A DNA stretch of 36,480 nucleotides, taken from Methanolobus sp. (GTDB lineage: Archaea; Halobacteriota; Methanosarcinia; Methanosarcinales; Methanosarcinaceae). Each line of letters opens with the position of its first letter. The first letter of the stretch is position 1. Positions 8,225 to 16,777 of the stretch are shown here, one piece after another. The stretch covers positions 1 through 36,480 of the forward strand of contig NZ_JADQBY010000021.1 of the NCBI RefSeq assembly GCF_016278385.1, in the 5' to 3' direction. Both the position numbers and the translations under genes were made by a program. The notes beneath the pieces were generated by a model. That model saw only the letters and a list, made by a program, of their open reading frames with translations, was not told the origin of the DNA and ran no database searches.

Positions 8225-9297
8225 TACGTGTTGGTCTTACTTTTAATGTTAACCATCATCTTCATGATTCTATTTTGAATGGTTTTCCATGTCCTGAAAA
8301 TCCTTCCAGGCTAATCAAAATAATGGACTATCTGAAAGAAAAAAATCTGATTGATGGCTTCAAATGTCACATGTATGAATCAGAACCAGCTTCTGCAAGG
8401 GATATTTTACGCGTTCATTCTGCTAAGTATGTCAATTTAATCAGATCTTGTACAGGTAATTCTCAGTTGAACCCTGGTAACGATATTTTTGTATGTCCAT
8501 CTTCTTATGAAGTCGCTATGCATGCTCTGGGATGTGTTCTCAATGCCGGGGATCTGGTTGTTGATGGCAAATGTACGCATTCGTTAGCTCTGGTACGTCC
8601 CCCTGGTCATCATGCAGGGCCTGATGCGTCAAGTGGATTTTGTCTTTTTAACAACTCCGGCATACTTGTTAAGTATCTCCAGGAAATACATGGAATTGAT
8701 AGGATTGCGATACTGAATATTGATGCACATGCTTCTGATGGGACCTATGCTGTGTTTGAGGCAGATCCTAATGTGCTTTGTATATCTATACACCAGGACC
8801 AATCAACCTTATATCCGCACAAAGGTTTCATCAGAGAAATCGGTGCAATACCTGCACTTGGTTATTGTATTAACATGGAAATGCCTCCGGAGTCAAGCAA
8901 TCCCGAATATGGGATTTTCTATGATGAGGTTGCGGAAAAAGTTCTGGAAGAATTTGATCCGCAGTTAGTTATCCTTGAATGCGGATTTGATGCCTATTAC
9001 AAGGAACCTTTGACAAAATTGAACCTGACCATTGAAGGTTACTATAGAATAATATTTAAGCTTGCAAGTAAATGGAACGTTATAACTTTACTGGAAGGTG
9101 GATATCACGATGACCTCGGTCTTCTAACATCTGTTGTCCTGCGTGCATTGCTTGGTGAAGACAATGTTAAAGACGATGTGGACCTGGTCGATCTGCTTGC
9201 TTCAAGACATGTAAAGACAAGAAAAAATTTCAATGATAACTTGTTCCTTCTTAAAAACCGATTGAATCCTTACTGGGGATTATGGAACCGCGCTTAA
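8221..9297 (+). CDS. Histone-deacetylase-family hydrolase, second copy
   Basis: The product is 358 aa, the normal length for a stand-alone HDAC-superfamily deacetylase. The catalytic set is complete: PPGHHAGP, NIDAHASDGT (zinc ligands D and H), ECGFDAY (third zinc ligand) and LEGGYHDD (catalytic Tyr). It shares the fold and motif spacing of the preceding gene but is clearly diverged; for example, ASDG replaces AGDG after the metal site. The ATG overlaps the upstream TGA (ATGA). Two adjacent deacetylases followed by an acetyltransferase suggest a reversible acetylation system acting on a partner encoded nearby. Confidence 0.93.
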   Translation: MIRVGLTFNVNHHLHDSILNGFPCPENPSRLIKIMDYLKEKNLIDGFKCHMYESEPASARDILRVHSAKYVNLIRSCTGNSQLNPGNDIFVCPSSYEVAMHALGCVLNAGDLVVDGKCTHSLALVRPPGHHAGPDASSGFCLFNNSGILVKYLQEIHGIDRIAILNIDAHASDGTYAVFEADPNVLCISIHQDQSTLYPHKGFIREIGAIPALGYCINMEMPPESSNPEYGIFYDEVAEKVLEEFDPQLVILECGFDAYYKEPLTKLNLTIEGYYRIIFKLASKWNVITLLEGGYHDDLGLLTSVVLRALLGEDNVKDDVDLVDLLASRHVKTRKNFNDNLFLLKNRLNPYWGLWNRA

Positions 9298-9314
9298 ATT
9301 GATAGTTGGTAATA

Positions 9315-10220
9315 ATGTTTGAACTCGCAAAAACTGACGATGGAGTAACATTCTGTAAACTTGAGCATGCTTTTGAGCTGGACAAATTGAAGATTGGAGA
9401 ATTCAGTTATTTCAGGAAATATCTTGGTATGGCTGATTATCTCGCAAACTTCCGAAGCTGGCTTAAAAGACCTACAGTAGCTTTGGTGCTGGCAATATCT
9501 AATAATACTGTTGTCGGATGGGCTATGAATGAAAAGTGGAGCTCTCCTTCAAGCGATGGCAGGCCGGTATATGTGCTACGTGGAATCGAGATATCTCCTC
9601 AGCTTGCAAGAAGGGGTATGGGGAAAAATATGTTTTTCCTGATATCTAATATGCTTATGGGTCATGTTATTACAAAACCGGTGAATAAGACTGCAAAGCT
9701 GTTCTTTGAGTCCCTTAATTTTGAAGAACCTTCTCTAAAGTCTCCGGTGTATCTTAGTGATCATCCAGGTTATTTGATACTTGAGGAAGATCAGAAGGAA
9801 GCATTATCATTCAATGGGATTTCTTTGCTAGATGAAAATATAATGTCCTGCAAGCTTAAGATGTTCCCAAAAGAAATGTGTCTTGAAGCTACTAAAAAGT
9901 CGGCTAAGCCAGAGGCAATAGCCAGCTGTACGGTTATTGGAGATGATGCTGTTGATATTGTGGAAAATGAAGTGGATGTAACTCTCCAGCAGCAAGATTT
10001 AAAGCCAGAGCAACAAGAAGTAAAACCTGTTGATTCTCAGGAAGAGTTCATCTTCGATGGTAAGTTTATTGGTGAACAAAAAATGATGTCCCCCTGCAAA
10101 TGTGGGCATAATTTCGTGAACAAATATCAAGTTACAGGTAAAAGGACAGGCACTGCTTTTATTTGCACAAAATGTAATGGTGAAAGGTATTTCCTGCCTT
10201 TGAAGACGAAGTCAAAGTAA
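9315..10220 (+). CDS. GNAT N-acetyltransferase fused to a C-terminal zinc ribbon
   Basis: The product is 301 aa from the ATG at 9315 (a TTG nine bases earlier is possible). Residues ~60-145 form a GNAT acetyl-CoA-binding core: a strand VLRGIEIS followed by the pyrophosphate loop RRGMGK, then FFESLNFEE typical of motif B. A variable acidic, Gln-rich linker (residues ~200-250) leads to a zinc ribbon, CKCGHN and CTKCNGERYF, near residues 258-292. The ribbon suggests docking to a protein or nucleic acid. It closes the co-directional run begun by flaB2; a T-rich gap of ~220 bases with a new promoter follows. Confidence 0.85.
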   Translation: MFELAKTDDGVTFCKLEHAFELDKLKIGEFSYFRKYLGMADYLANFRSWLKRPTVALVLAISNNTVVGWAMNEKWSSPSSDGRPVYVLRGIEISPQLARRGMGKNMFFLISNMLMGHVITKPVNKTAKLFFESLNFEEPSLKSPVYLSDHPGYLILEEDQKEALSFNGISLLDENIMSCKLKMFPKEMCLEATKKSAKPEAIASCTVIGDDAVDIVENEVDVTLQQQDLKPEQQEVKPVDSQEEFIFDGKFIGEQKMMSPCKCGHNFVNKYQVTGKRTGTAFICTKCNGERYFLPLKTKSK

Positions 10221-10407
10221 ATTCATGAGATTCAATTACTTCTTTTTTATTTTCAGTTTTTCTTATTTAAATGTTTGATTTTGTATTTGTTTTCTGATTG
10301 TAAATGCAAAAAATGTATTTCATAAAAGCAGATGTTATTTATTTTAATTTTCAACAGAAGGTTATTAATACCGCCAATACAATATTAGTTATAATTATAA
10401 TACTACG

Positions 10408-10416
10408 TATATAATT
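10408..10416 (+). promoter_or_regulatory. TATA box of the CheF-like gene cluster; leaderless start likely
   Basis: TATATAATT lies with its centre about 27 bases before the ATG at 10439. Archaeal transcription begins about 25 bases downstream of the box, so the mRNA would start at or within a few bases of the start codon; no ribosome site is visible. The gap 10221-10400 is T-rich on its left side, compatible with termination of the upstream operon. Confidence 0.55.
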
Positions 10417-10438
10417 AAAGGATACGGGGTCTTTCCAT

Positions 10439-11026
10439 ATGGCTCAAGAGCAAGGTATAGCAAAAGTAGATCTTACTTATATTTATAAAGCAGTGATGAT
10501 GGGTAATTCCCTTTATTCCGAGAATTGGGAAAAAGGTGTTCTGTATCTTACCAATATGAACCTATGGTTCTCAGAGGGTGGGGGATGGTTGACAATACCT
10601 TTAAAAAGTGTAACCATGGTTGGTAGAGAGGTTACTGATCAGATTCGCATTAAGGCTCAGCGGACTATCGGTACTTCTCATGTACTTATGATCGATTATC
10701 TCCAGCCATCGTCTGTTGTAGAAGGGGCTACGGCTTCTGCTACTGCATTATTGGGTGGCAATGAAGCGATAATCAATACGCTAAAGACATATCTTCAACC
10801 GATGTGTGGTACTCCTCCGAAAAAACAATCGCTTTCTGATGTTGATAAAAAGCTTCTTTACATGCTTTCAACTGGTGTAAATGATTTGCAGAAACTTGGT
10901 TTTTTCATAGGTGTTGATAATGATACACTTGCTACCAGTTTCAAGAACCTGAGAGAACAAAATTTCTGCGATACTTCGGGAACACTTACCGAACACGGTC
11001 TAAAGCAAATCAGGGAGATGATGTGA
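10439..11026 (+). CDS. CheF-like (DUF439) taxis adaptor, single-repeat form
   Basis: The product is 195 aa. The N-terminal ~120 residues contain NWEKGVLYLTNMNLWFSEGG and WLTIPLKSVTMVGRE, the tryptophan- and strand-rich pattern of the DUF439 repeat. The C-terminal ~65 residues (LSDVDKKLLYMLSTGVNDLQKL) match the winged-helix-like end found in CheF. CheF links CheY to the archaellum switch in haloarchaea. Haloarchaeal CheF is longer, with two repeats; this copy has one. Placement downstream of archaellins fits a role in motility control. Assignment is by remembered motif pattern and is moderately sure. The leader is probably absent. Confidence 0.6.
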   Translation: MAQEQGIAKVDLTYIYKAVMMGNSLYSENWEKGVLYLTNMNLWFSEGGGWLTIPLKSVTMVGREVTDQIRIKAQRTIGTSHVLMIDYLQPSSVVEGATASATALLGGNEAIINTLKTYLQPMCGTPPKKQSLSDVDKKLLYMLSTGVNDLQKLGFFIGVDNDTLATSFKNLREQNFCDTSGTLTEHGLKQIREMM

Positions 11027-11060
11027 AATGAACTTAATCACCAAAAAGGAGGTGTTTTGA

Positions 11061-11972
11061 TTGGCTGACCCAGGTCTTCCTCCTTTCATGAGTGCCGGAG
11101 GGGCTCCTCCTACTATGTCCGATGGCAGTTTTGGACAGTCAATGGGTGCTTTTGGAGCAATGCTCAAATTACAGCAAAACATCAGTGATAGATTCCCAAA
11201 AGTTAAGGTTCCCTGGAGTGGAACCAGAGATTTCCTCAAAGCAAGTACTATTGAGATGATAAGATCTACTTCACTTTATCGTTTCCACATGGATTTCTTC
11301 CGGGAAATTGGTCTTGGTAACATGCAGTTGATATCATATGCTCCAATGCACTACATTTATGCAGTTCCCAATAATCCGGTGTGTAATTTCTACCCGGCAC
11401 TCAATAACCAGAAAGTGTGCGTAGCTACAACTGATGCTCTTCACAGGTTCTTCAGGGAGGATCTTGAACTTGAATGTACAGTTGAAGAGATCGAATGTAT
11501 CAAAAATGGCAATGATGTATGTAAGTTCAAAGTTGACCTCCAGCCTATATCTGCATACCAGGTAATGCTAGATGATCATGACAAGATGATACTATCAGGT
11601 ATCAGGCCACCTGTTGACGATAATGAATTAAAGGATAGAGTAAGGGCACTGACAGTGTATAAGTTACTGGAAAGTGGTCGTTTGTCAGAAATAGGCAATG
11701 CTTACATGCAATTTGCAAGCAGCATGAAAGTTGAGGAAAAGATATTCGATCCTCCCTGGAAACTCAAAGAAGAACTTTCTTCTATTGCTGATAGTCACAG
11801 TACGTTTGGTGGTGCATTTGGTGCAATGGCCAAAACAGTACAGGCACAGCAATCAGATAAGCCTGTAACTCCTGAACCAGTAGTCTCTGAGGAAACAAAA
11901 CAACTTCAGGAAGAAGCTAAAAAGACAGATAGTTTTGCCGAACTGCTTGCAAAAATGAAAAAAGGTCAGTAG
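11061..11972 (+). CDS. V4R-domain sensor protein
   Basis: The product is 303 aa, with a TTG start supported by a perfect GGAGGTG site six bases upstream. A Pro/Gly-rich N-terminus (to residue ~45) precedes a V4R (vinyl-4-reductase-like) domain at about 60-175, marked by SLYRFHMDFFREIG, a Cys in NNPVCNFYPALNN and the terminal motif ECIKNGNDVCKFKV. V4R domains bind small hydrophobic ligands or metals in signalling proteins. The C-terminal half is helical and charged and may bind partners. It ends in TAG and is 8 bases from the next gene. Ligand unknown. Confidence 0.72.
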   Translation: MADPGLPPFMSAGGAPPTMSDGSFGQSMGAFGAMLKLQQNISDRFPKVKVPWSGTRDFLKASTIEMIRSTSLYRFHMDFFREIGLGNMQLISYAPMHYIYAVPNNPVCNFYPALNNQKVCVATTDALHRFFREDLELECTVEEIECIKNGNDVCKFKVDLQPISAYQVMLDDHDKMILSGIRPPVDDNELKDRVRALTVYKLLESGRLSEIGNAYMQFASSMKVEEKIFDPPWKLKEELSSIADSHSTFGGAFGAMAKTVQAQQSDKPVTPEPVVSEETKQLQEEAKKTDSFAELLAKMKKGQ

Positions 11973-11980
11973 GGATATAA

Positions 11981-12346
11981 ATGTCAGGTTATAGATCAGT
12001 TTCAGCGAATAATCATCTGGGAGATTTCATAGGTGAATTTGTAAGGGTGATTACGGATAAATCCCATTACAGGGGCGAATGTGCAAGGATCGATCAAAAG
12101 AACAACAATATTCTCTTGATAAATGTTGTAATGAAAAACGACACCGGGTGGGTTGATATAAGTGGACGTATGCTGGTGATGGGACATTCCATCGAATCAG
12201 TCTATATAGAAAAAAGCTTTCCATTTGACAGCAATGAATCCCTGATACTTTCGATTGAGAATGGTTCATTGATGCCGGATTCAGGTCCTACATTTAAGGA
12301 CCTGACTAATTTAAATGAATCAGGATTCCCGGAGGACTATAAATGA
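11981..12346 (+). CDS. Small Sm-like/SH3-fold protein
   Basis: The product is 121 aa. Residues ~12-75 (LGDFIGEFVRVITDKSHYRG, then ARIDQKNNNILLINVV and GRMLVMGHSIESVYIE) follow the Sm1/Sm2 pattern of five strands with a G-x-x-V-R-V start and a D-x-x-x-N turn. An acidic tail of ~45 residues follows. It could be an RNA-binding LSm variant or a protein-interaction barrel. It overlaps the KaiC gene by ATGA, so the two are likely made in fixed proportion and may form a complex. The fold call is tentative. Confidence 0.5.
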   Translation: MSGYRSVSANNHLGDFIGEFVRVITDKSHYRGECARIDQKNNNILLINVVMKNDTGWVDISGRMLVMGHSIESVYIEKSFPFDSNESLILSIENGSLMPDSGPTFKDLTNLNESGFPEDYK

Positions 12347-13422
12347 GCGGTGAGAAAAGGATACCGACTGGTATCGCAGGTCTTGACAGGGTAATTGAAG
12401 GTGGAGTGCGTGATAACACAACTCTTCTGGTCGTTGGTTCAAGTGGTACTGGAAAATCTACCTTTGCTATGCAGTATCTTAACTATGGTCTTGAGCATGG
12501 CGAGAACGCTCTCTATATCAGTATGGAAGAACCTCCGGAGCAGATCATGCGTGAAGCAAAAATGCTAGGTTTTAATCTTGATGAGTATTATGAAAAGGAG
12601 CTTTTCTTCTTTCACTCAAAAGGTAAGGATTTCGTAAAGCTTGTAGATGAACAACTTCCTGCACTTGTAGCGGCTAATCAAAATTACGCCGTCAAAACCC
12701 GTGTTGTGATAGATCCTTTAACTCCTCTTACATGGGCTATACAGGATAAACAGGAGCAGCGTGAGGTCATCACAAAGTTGTTCTATACTTTAAAACAGCT
12801 TGGTCCTGTTCTCATCACAACTGAAGAGCACGCTTCCCCCGGAGAGACCATTGGTGAGGATGTGTTGATTCCTATTTATATGTCCGATGGTGCTGTACAC
12901 CTGAGTTACAGGCCAATCGGTGGTGCGTTTAACAGGGCTCTTGAAATCATCAAAATGCGTGCTACAAGGCATGGTGAAGAGGTATATCCATATATATTTG
13001 TTCGTGGTGTTGGAGTTGTTGTAAGAACCACTCCGCTAATGTCTGCAGAAGATGTGCGTAAGTATGACGATGTCTTTGATAAAGCTATAAGAACTGCTGC
13101 AGATCTGAGAGTCAATGAGAAAATACTTGAACGTCTTGTTTACGTGAAGGAGAACTGGTCATATCCGTTCTCTCCAAAGGAAACGCTGCAGATATTCTTC
13201 GAATCCCAAGGTCTAAATGATACATTGACCAAAGATGATCTTGCAAGAAGAAAAAAGGAAGAAGAACGCTCTCCAGAAGTCCCATTGGATATCGGTGAAT
13301 TATCCGGTGGAACCCTGCAGGTTGAAGATGCTGATCTTATGCCTGAGGATGTTCCAGATTCAAATGATGAAGGCCTTATAGAAATTGACAGCCTTAGTGA
13401 GCTGGAAGAATTGGTCCAATAA
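12343..13422 (+). CDS. KaiC-family RecA-like ATPase, single domain
   Basis: The product is 359 aa. It opens with the KaiC signature IPTGIAGLDRVIEGGV, then Walker A GSSGTGKST (residues 32-40), the paired catalytic glutamates in YISMEEPPEQI, and Walker B RVVIDPLTPL near residue 124. The domain ends near residue 240. A ~120-residue extension follows, with a helical segment and an acidic tail (EEERSPEVPLD, EIDSLSELEELVQ). Archaeal single-domain KaiCs act as phospho/ATP switches; ArlH of the archaellum motor is a relative. It is coupled to the Sm-like gene upstream and followed 19 bases later by the Roadblock gene. Confidence 0.9.
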   Translation: MSGEKRIPTGIAGLDRVIEGGVRDNTTLLVVGSSGTGKSTFAMQYLNYGLEHGENALYISMEEPPEQIMREAKMLGFNLDEYYEKELFFFHSKGKDFVKLVDEQLPALVAANQNYAVKTRVVIDPLTPLTWAIQDKQEQREVITKLFYTLKQLGPVLITTEEHASPGETIGEDVLIPIYMSDGAVHLSYRPIGGAFNRALEIIKMRATRHGEEVYPYIFVRGVGVVVRTTPLMSAEDVRKYDDVFDKAIRTAADLRVNEKILERLVYVKENWSYPFSPKETLQIFFESQGLNDTLTKDDLARRKKEEERSPEVPLDIGELSGGTLQVEDADLMPEDVPDSNDEGLIEIDSLSELEELVQ

Positions 13423-13441
13423 TTGCCTGAGGTGGGTTGAC

Positions 13442-14212
13442 GTGTCAGTAAAAAAATCAAAAGATGACCTTGAGGATGTCTCCCTTCTGAAGTTTGCTCT
13501 GGTCGCACAGTTAAAAAGGACATATCAATCCAGTGATGTGGATGTGCTTTTGTTTGCAGGGGCAGATGGAAAGATATATGCATCCTACATACCTGAAAGT
13601 ATCGGCCCTAAAATATTTGAGCTTACAAACCTTATCACCCATAACCTGTTACATGTGAGCCAGCAGCTTGCAATGGGACTTAAACAATCTGTCATTGAAT
13701 ATGAGTTTGGTACTGTTATTTTCTCTTCAGTTGGTCGTGGAGCTCTTTTAATCTCCCTGTTCACAGGAAAGGCTGATCTCTCAGAGAACATGCATAAGAT
13801 AGAGATTGCTAAACATGTGATGCAGCATATATTTGAACAGCGTCCAATGACTGCAGAGCAGTTGGCTACTTATCCGGAAGATGTGGCCGAAGAGTTACGT
13901 ATCCTGTCTAAAATAGTATTCAATGAAATGTATACTCAGTCTTCTGAATACAAAAAGAACATGCAGATACTTGCGGATATTAAAGAAAAGATTACAGGTG
14001 TTATGGGTAGGGGGGAAGTTGAGCAGGTACTTGCTATGGCTTTCAATGAGATTGCCTCCTCTCCAAAATGGATGACTGAAGATCTATGGCCTTTACTTGT
14101 TGAAATGATAATAAATGATCAAATAAGGCCGTTACATGGAGATTATGTTGCCGAGATATGTGAGGCTGAATGGATACCGGACATAAAACACAAACTTGAG
14201 TCTTTCGTGTGA
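13442..14212 (+). CDS. Roadblock/LC7-type regulatory protein
   Basis: The product is 256 aa from a GTG at 13442 with GAGGTGGG upstream; a longer frame reaches back into the KaiC gene and is rejected. Residues ~25-125 (VDVLLFAGADGKIYASYIPE, then VIEYEFGTVIFSSVG, GALLISLFTGKADL) have the strand-helix order of Roadblock/LC7, a fold that regulates small GTPases and NTPases. The remainder is all-helical and unrecognised. Being next to a KaiC ATPase, it may be that enzyme's regulator, as Roadblock proteins are for Mgl-type GTPases. This pairing is inference. Confidence 0.65.
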   Translation: MSVKKSKDDLEDVSLLKFALVAQLKRTYQSSDVDVLLFAGADGKIYASYIPESIGPKIFELTNLITHNLLHVSQQLAMGLKQSVIEYEFGTVIFSSVGRGALLISLFTGKADLSENMHKIEIAKHVMQHIFEQRPMTAEQLATYPEDVAEELRILSKIVFNEMYTQSSEYKKNMQILADIKEKITGVMGRGEVEQVLAMAFNEIASSPKWMTEDLWPLLVEMIINDQIRPLHGDYVAEICEAEWIPDIKHKLESFV

Positions 14213-14224
14213 TGGTGATCTGTA

Positions 14225-15973
14225 ATGGATGAGGAAATTTCGACCTTTAAAGCCAGTAATGCATATGTCCCTGTATATGAGGGTGAGGATGACAACACTA
14301 TGCTTACAGAAGATGTTATAGATACTGATAAGCTGATACTCGATAATGGAAGTATGGGTGAAAGTGAAGGTAGTTCTGCCATTGTTTATGAGCATGGGGT
14401 AGATGAAAGCCATGTCCGCGGTTCTGAACTTAGTCCTGAGATCATAAAATCTCTGGTTGTTTTCAATGAAGAGTCCCCAATATATGGTTCATGTGAAGAT
14501 ATAAGGGATACCTCTGATACTTCAGATGATACTTCATCTCTTGATATTGTTGATGATATAGGGACCTTTCAGAATGAAGATAAAGAATCATTCAATGAAC
14601 TTCAATCTCGTATAATTTTATTTGAGGACAGACTTGCAGATCTTCAGGCAAAGCTGGACAAAGCTCTTGAATCAAATGGTATTTTATTGTCTTCTTTAGG
14701 AAATGATCTTCAAAAAAGGGCTGATGGTTCAGAGCTAAATCAACTTAAAAAAGACTTTGATCAGTTTTCTAAGAAACTGAGGCGTGTAGTTCAGGCAGAG
14801 GATTCTGTAAATGCAGAAGCTCTTGACGCAACAAAGGTGCCTCCTGATGTTCTTGAGATTACTTATGCAAAGACTCTGAATGATCTTTATAGTGCTATGC
14901 TTGGGATATATGGTGACTGTGAATCTTCCGATATGGTGGAGAATGCCAGGGATAATGTACGTCAGTTCAGTGCTGGTGTTGATTTTTTCAGATTCGAGAA
15001 TGATACCTTCATAGTGAGGGGCCTGTCTGAAGCTATAGCTGCCAAAATAGTTTCTGTAAAGCAGATACATGGGACGTATATAGAGTTATTCAAAATGCTT
15101 TTCCAATATGTTCCTAACTATAACTCTCAGGATTTCCGGGCTTTTGTTGAAACCGGGAGCAGAGAATACACAATTGAAAAAGTAGTATCGCATGAGACTA
15201 GTATTGATAGGATGTTATCGGATATTAGTACATTCAGGGATGAGATTTCCAACATCACTGAAAATGTCAGTTTTATAGCTGAATTACAGAACAACCAGAT
15301 TGAGGAAATGGAAGGTAAGTACCAGGAATTTACTACTATGAGGAAGCAGATGAAGAGTATAGCCAAGGCTGTTAATCTGCATACTAAAGCTATAAACAAG
15401 CTGAATAAGACTCTTATAGACTTCCAGCATACATCCGGTTCAAAGCAGGATATTTCAAATATCATTGAAGCTCCTGATCTCACAAAAATAGAAGAGATGG
15501 TTGTTTCTAAAGCCAGCAAGGAAGAAATAACTATAATATCCGATGAGATGGAATCTTTCAAAACCAATGTAGAAAGTATGTTCGCCTCTATACAGCAACA
15601 GCTTGAAGAAAATATGCTCAGTTCCCGTGAACTTAAAGGCATTGAGGGTGAATTTTCAAGAGCCTCACAGATGACCGTCACATCAAATGGAATTGATGTA
15701 CAGGAAGATCTTCATCTTCTTCATGATGTTGAAAAGCCACAACCTGTTAGACTTGCTGATCTGCCCATAGAAGAAGTCATAACCAGTCAACTTTCAGTTC
15801 TTGGTTCTGCGACCCTCAAACAGCTTGAAAAACAGATAACAGAACAGGGTTTTTCAATAGATTTCGAAAAACTGTCCTTGGTAATGTCCTATCTTGAACA
15901 GGAAGAACTTGTCAATTCCACTAAAAAAGGCAGGTATACTTTTTATTTCGTGACAGACCCTGTGAATCTATGA
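14225..15973 (+). CDS. Long coiled-coil protein with a C-terminal winged helix
   Basis: The product is 582 aa. The first ~115 residues are acidic and Ser/Asp-rich. A first coiled coil (about 120-200), a globular segment with YAKTLNDLYSAMLGIYGDC (about 215-320) and a second long coiled coil (about 330-465) follow. The C-terminal ~75 residues (TSQLSVLGSATLKQLEKQI, then LSLVMSYLEQEELVNST) look like a winged helix. I do not recognise the family; the ArlD/E C-terminal motif is not visible. It could be a scaffold for the signalling proteins upstream. It starts 12 bases after the Roadblock gene. Confidence 0.75.
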   Translation: MDEEISTFKASNAYVPVYEGEDDNTMLTEDVIDTDKLILDNGSMGESEGSSAIVYEHGVDESHVRGSELSPEIIKSLVVFNEESPIYGSCEDIRDTSDTSDDTSSLDIVDDIGTFQNEDKESFNELQSRIILFEDRLADLQAKLDKALESNGILLSSLGNDLQKRADGSELNQLKKDFDQFSKKLRRVVQAEDSVNAEALDATKVPPDVLEITYAKTLNDLYSAMLGIYGDCESSDMVENARDNVRQFSAGVDFFRFENDTFIVRGLSEAIAAKIVSVKQIHGTYIELFKMLFQYVPNYNSQDFRAFVETGSREYTIEKVVSHETSIDRMLSDISTFRDEISNITENVSFIAELQNNQIEEMEGKYQEFTTMRKQMKSIAKAVNLHTKAINKLNKTLIDFQHTSGSKQDISNIIEAPDLTKIEEMVVSKASKEEITIISDEMESFKTNVESMFASIQQQLEENMLSSRELKGIEGEFSRASQMTVTSNGIDVQEDLHLLHDVEKPQPVRLADLPIEEVITSQLSVLGSATLKQLEKQITEQGFSIDFEKLSLVMSYLEQEELVNSTKKGRYTFYFVTDPVNL

Positions 15974-15991
15974 AATGCCAGATGATATAAA

Positions 15992-16753
15992 ATGTCAATT
16001 GAAGGTTTGAGTGTATTACATGTAGCTGGAAATATCAGTTATGGTGTATTAGAAACAGATTTATCAGTAGATCAACTTAATATTGATATTGGACAATCTA
16101 ATAATGTAGGTTTCAATTATTTCCATAACAAGTTTGGAATGCCATACGATTTCCTGCTTAAAAGTAGTATAAGTTCCGGACATTGTCTTTTTGTTGCTGT
16201 AAAGGGCTTAAAACTTCTTGGGTTTGCCCGGTTTGAAAAGATAGTGGAAGATACTGAAAAGACTTACAGGGGCAAAACAAGTATTGTTCATCATTCTGTT
16301 CACCTGCTCAGGAGTATAGAGGTACATCCTTCTAACAGGCATGTAGGCATAGGACGTTTGTTGTTTTCAATATCGGTGAATCATTTGAAGAGCAATGTTA
16401 TAACCATGCCTGATAACCTGGGGGCAGCCAGGTTCTTTAAGGAAAAACTAAAATTCACAAAGTTAAATCCTGCTAACAGTGGTCTGTCTTCAAGATACAA
16501 CAATTATCTTATACTTCCATATCCTCGGGCTAAGAACATGTTGAAGATCATGGCTGGTAATTATCCTCGCATGGTCATGCCTGAACTGATAGCTAGGTAC
16601 GAATCACTTAAGTTTAAGGTCAATATGGGTAAATCAATATCAGAGGGAGATGTTAGTGAGTTCCAATTGCTTTTTGAAAATTCACAGGAACTTCTGGATA
16701 GGAAATTGATGAATGAAATGAATTTATTCTTAAAAGGATTTGAAAATGAATAA
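15992..16753 (+). CDS. GNAT-like N-acetyltransferase, second copy
   Basis: The product is 253 aa. The core at about 65-165 contains LLRSIEVHPSNRHVGIGRLL, a GNAT motif A with the acetyl-CoA pyrophosphate loop RHVGIG, and AARFFKEKLKFTKL as motif B. The pattern is close to that of the zinc-ribbon GNAT at 9315 (LRGIEIS, RRGMGK, FFESLNF), so the two are probably paralogues, but this one lacks the ribbon and instead has a helical tail. It lies 18 bases after the coiled-coil gene. Substrate unknown. Confidence 0.8.
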   Translation: MSIEGLSVLHVAGNISYGVLETDLSVDQLNIDIGQSNNVGFNYFHNKFGMPYDFLLKSSISSGHCLFVAVKGLKLLGFARFEKIVEDTEKTYRGKTSIVHHSVHLLRSIEVHPSNRHVGIGRLLFSISVNHLKSNVITMPDNLGAARFFKEKLKFTKLNPANSGLSSRYNNYLILPYPRAKNMLKIMAGNYPRMVMPELIARYESLKFKVNMGKSISEGDVSEFQLLFENSQELLDRKLMNEMNLFLKGFENE

Positions 16754-16777
16754 TTGTATGATAGTCCAGGTGATATT

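Noticed and set aside
11972-12060. Pyrrolysine readthrough of the V4R gene UAG
   Set aside because: Readthrough soon meets another UAG and UAA, adds no recognisable domain, and the next gene starts 8 bases after the UAG.
14225-15973. Assignment as ArlD/E (FlaD/E)
   Set aside because: The short conserved C-terminal ArlD/E motif is not visible; the end looks like a winged helix instead.
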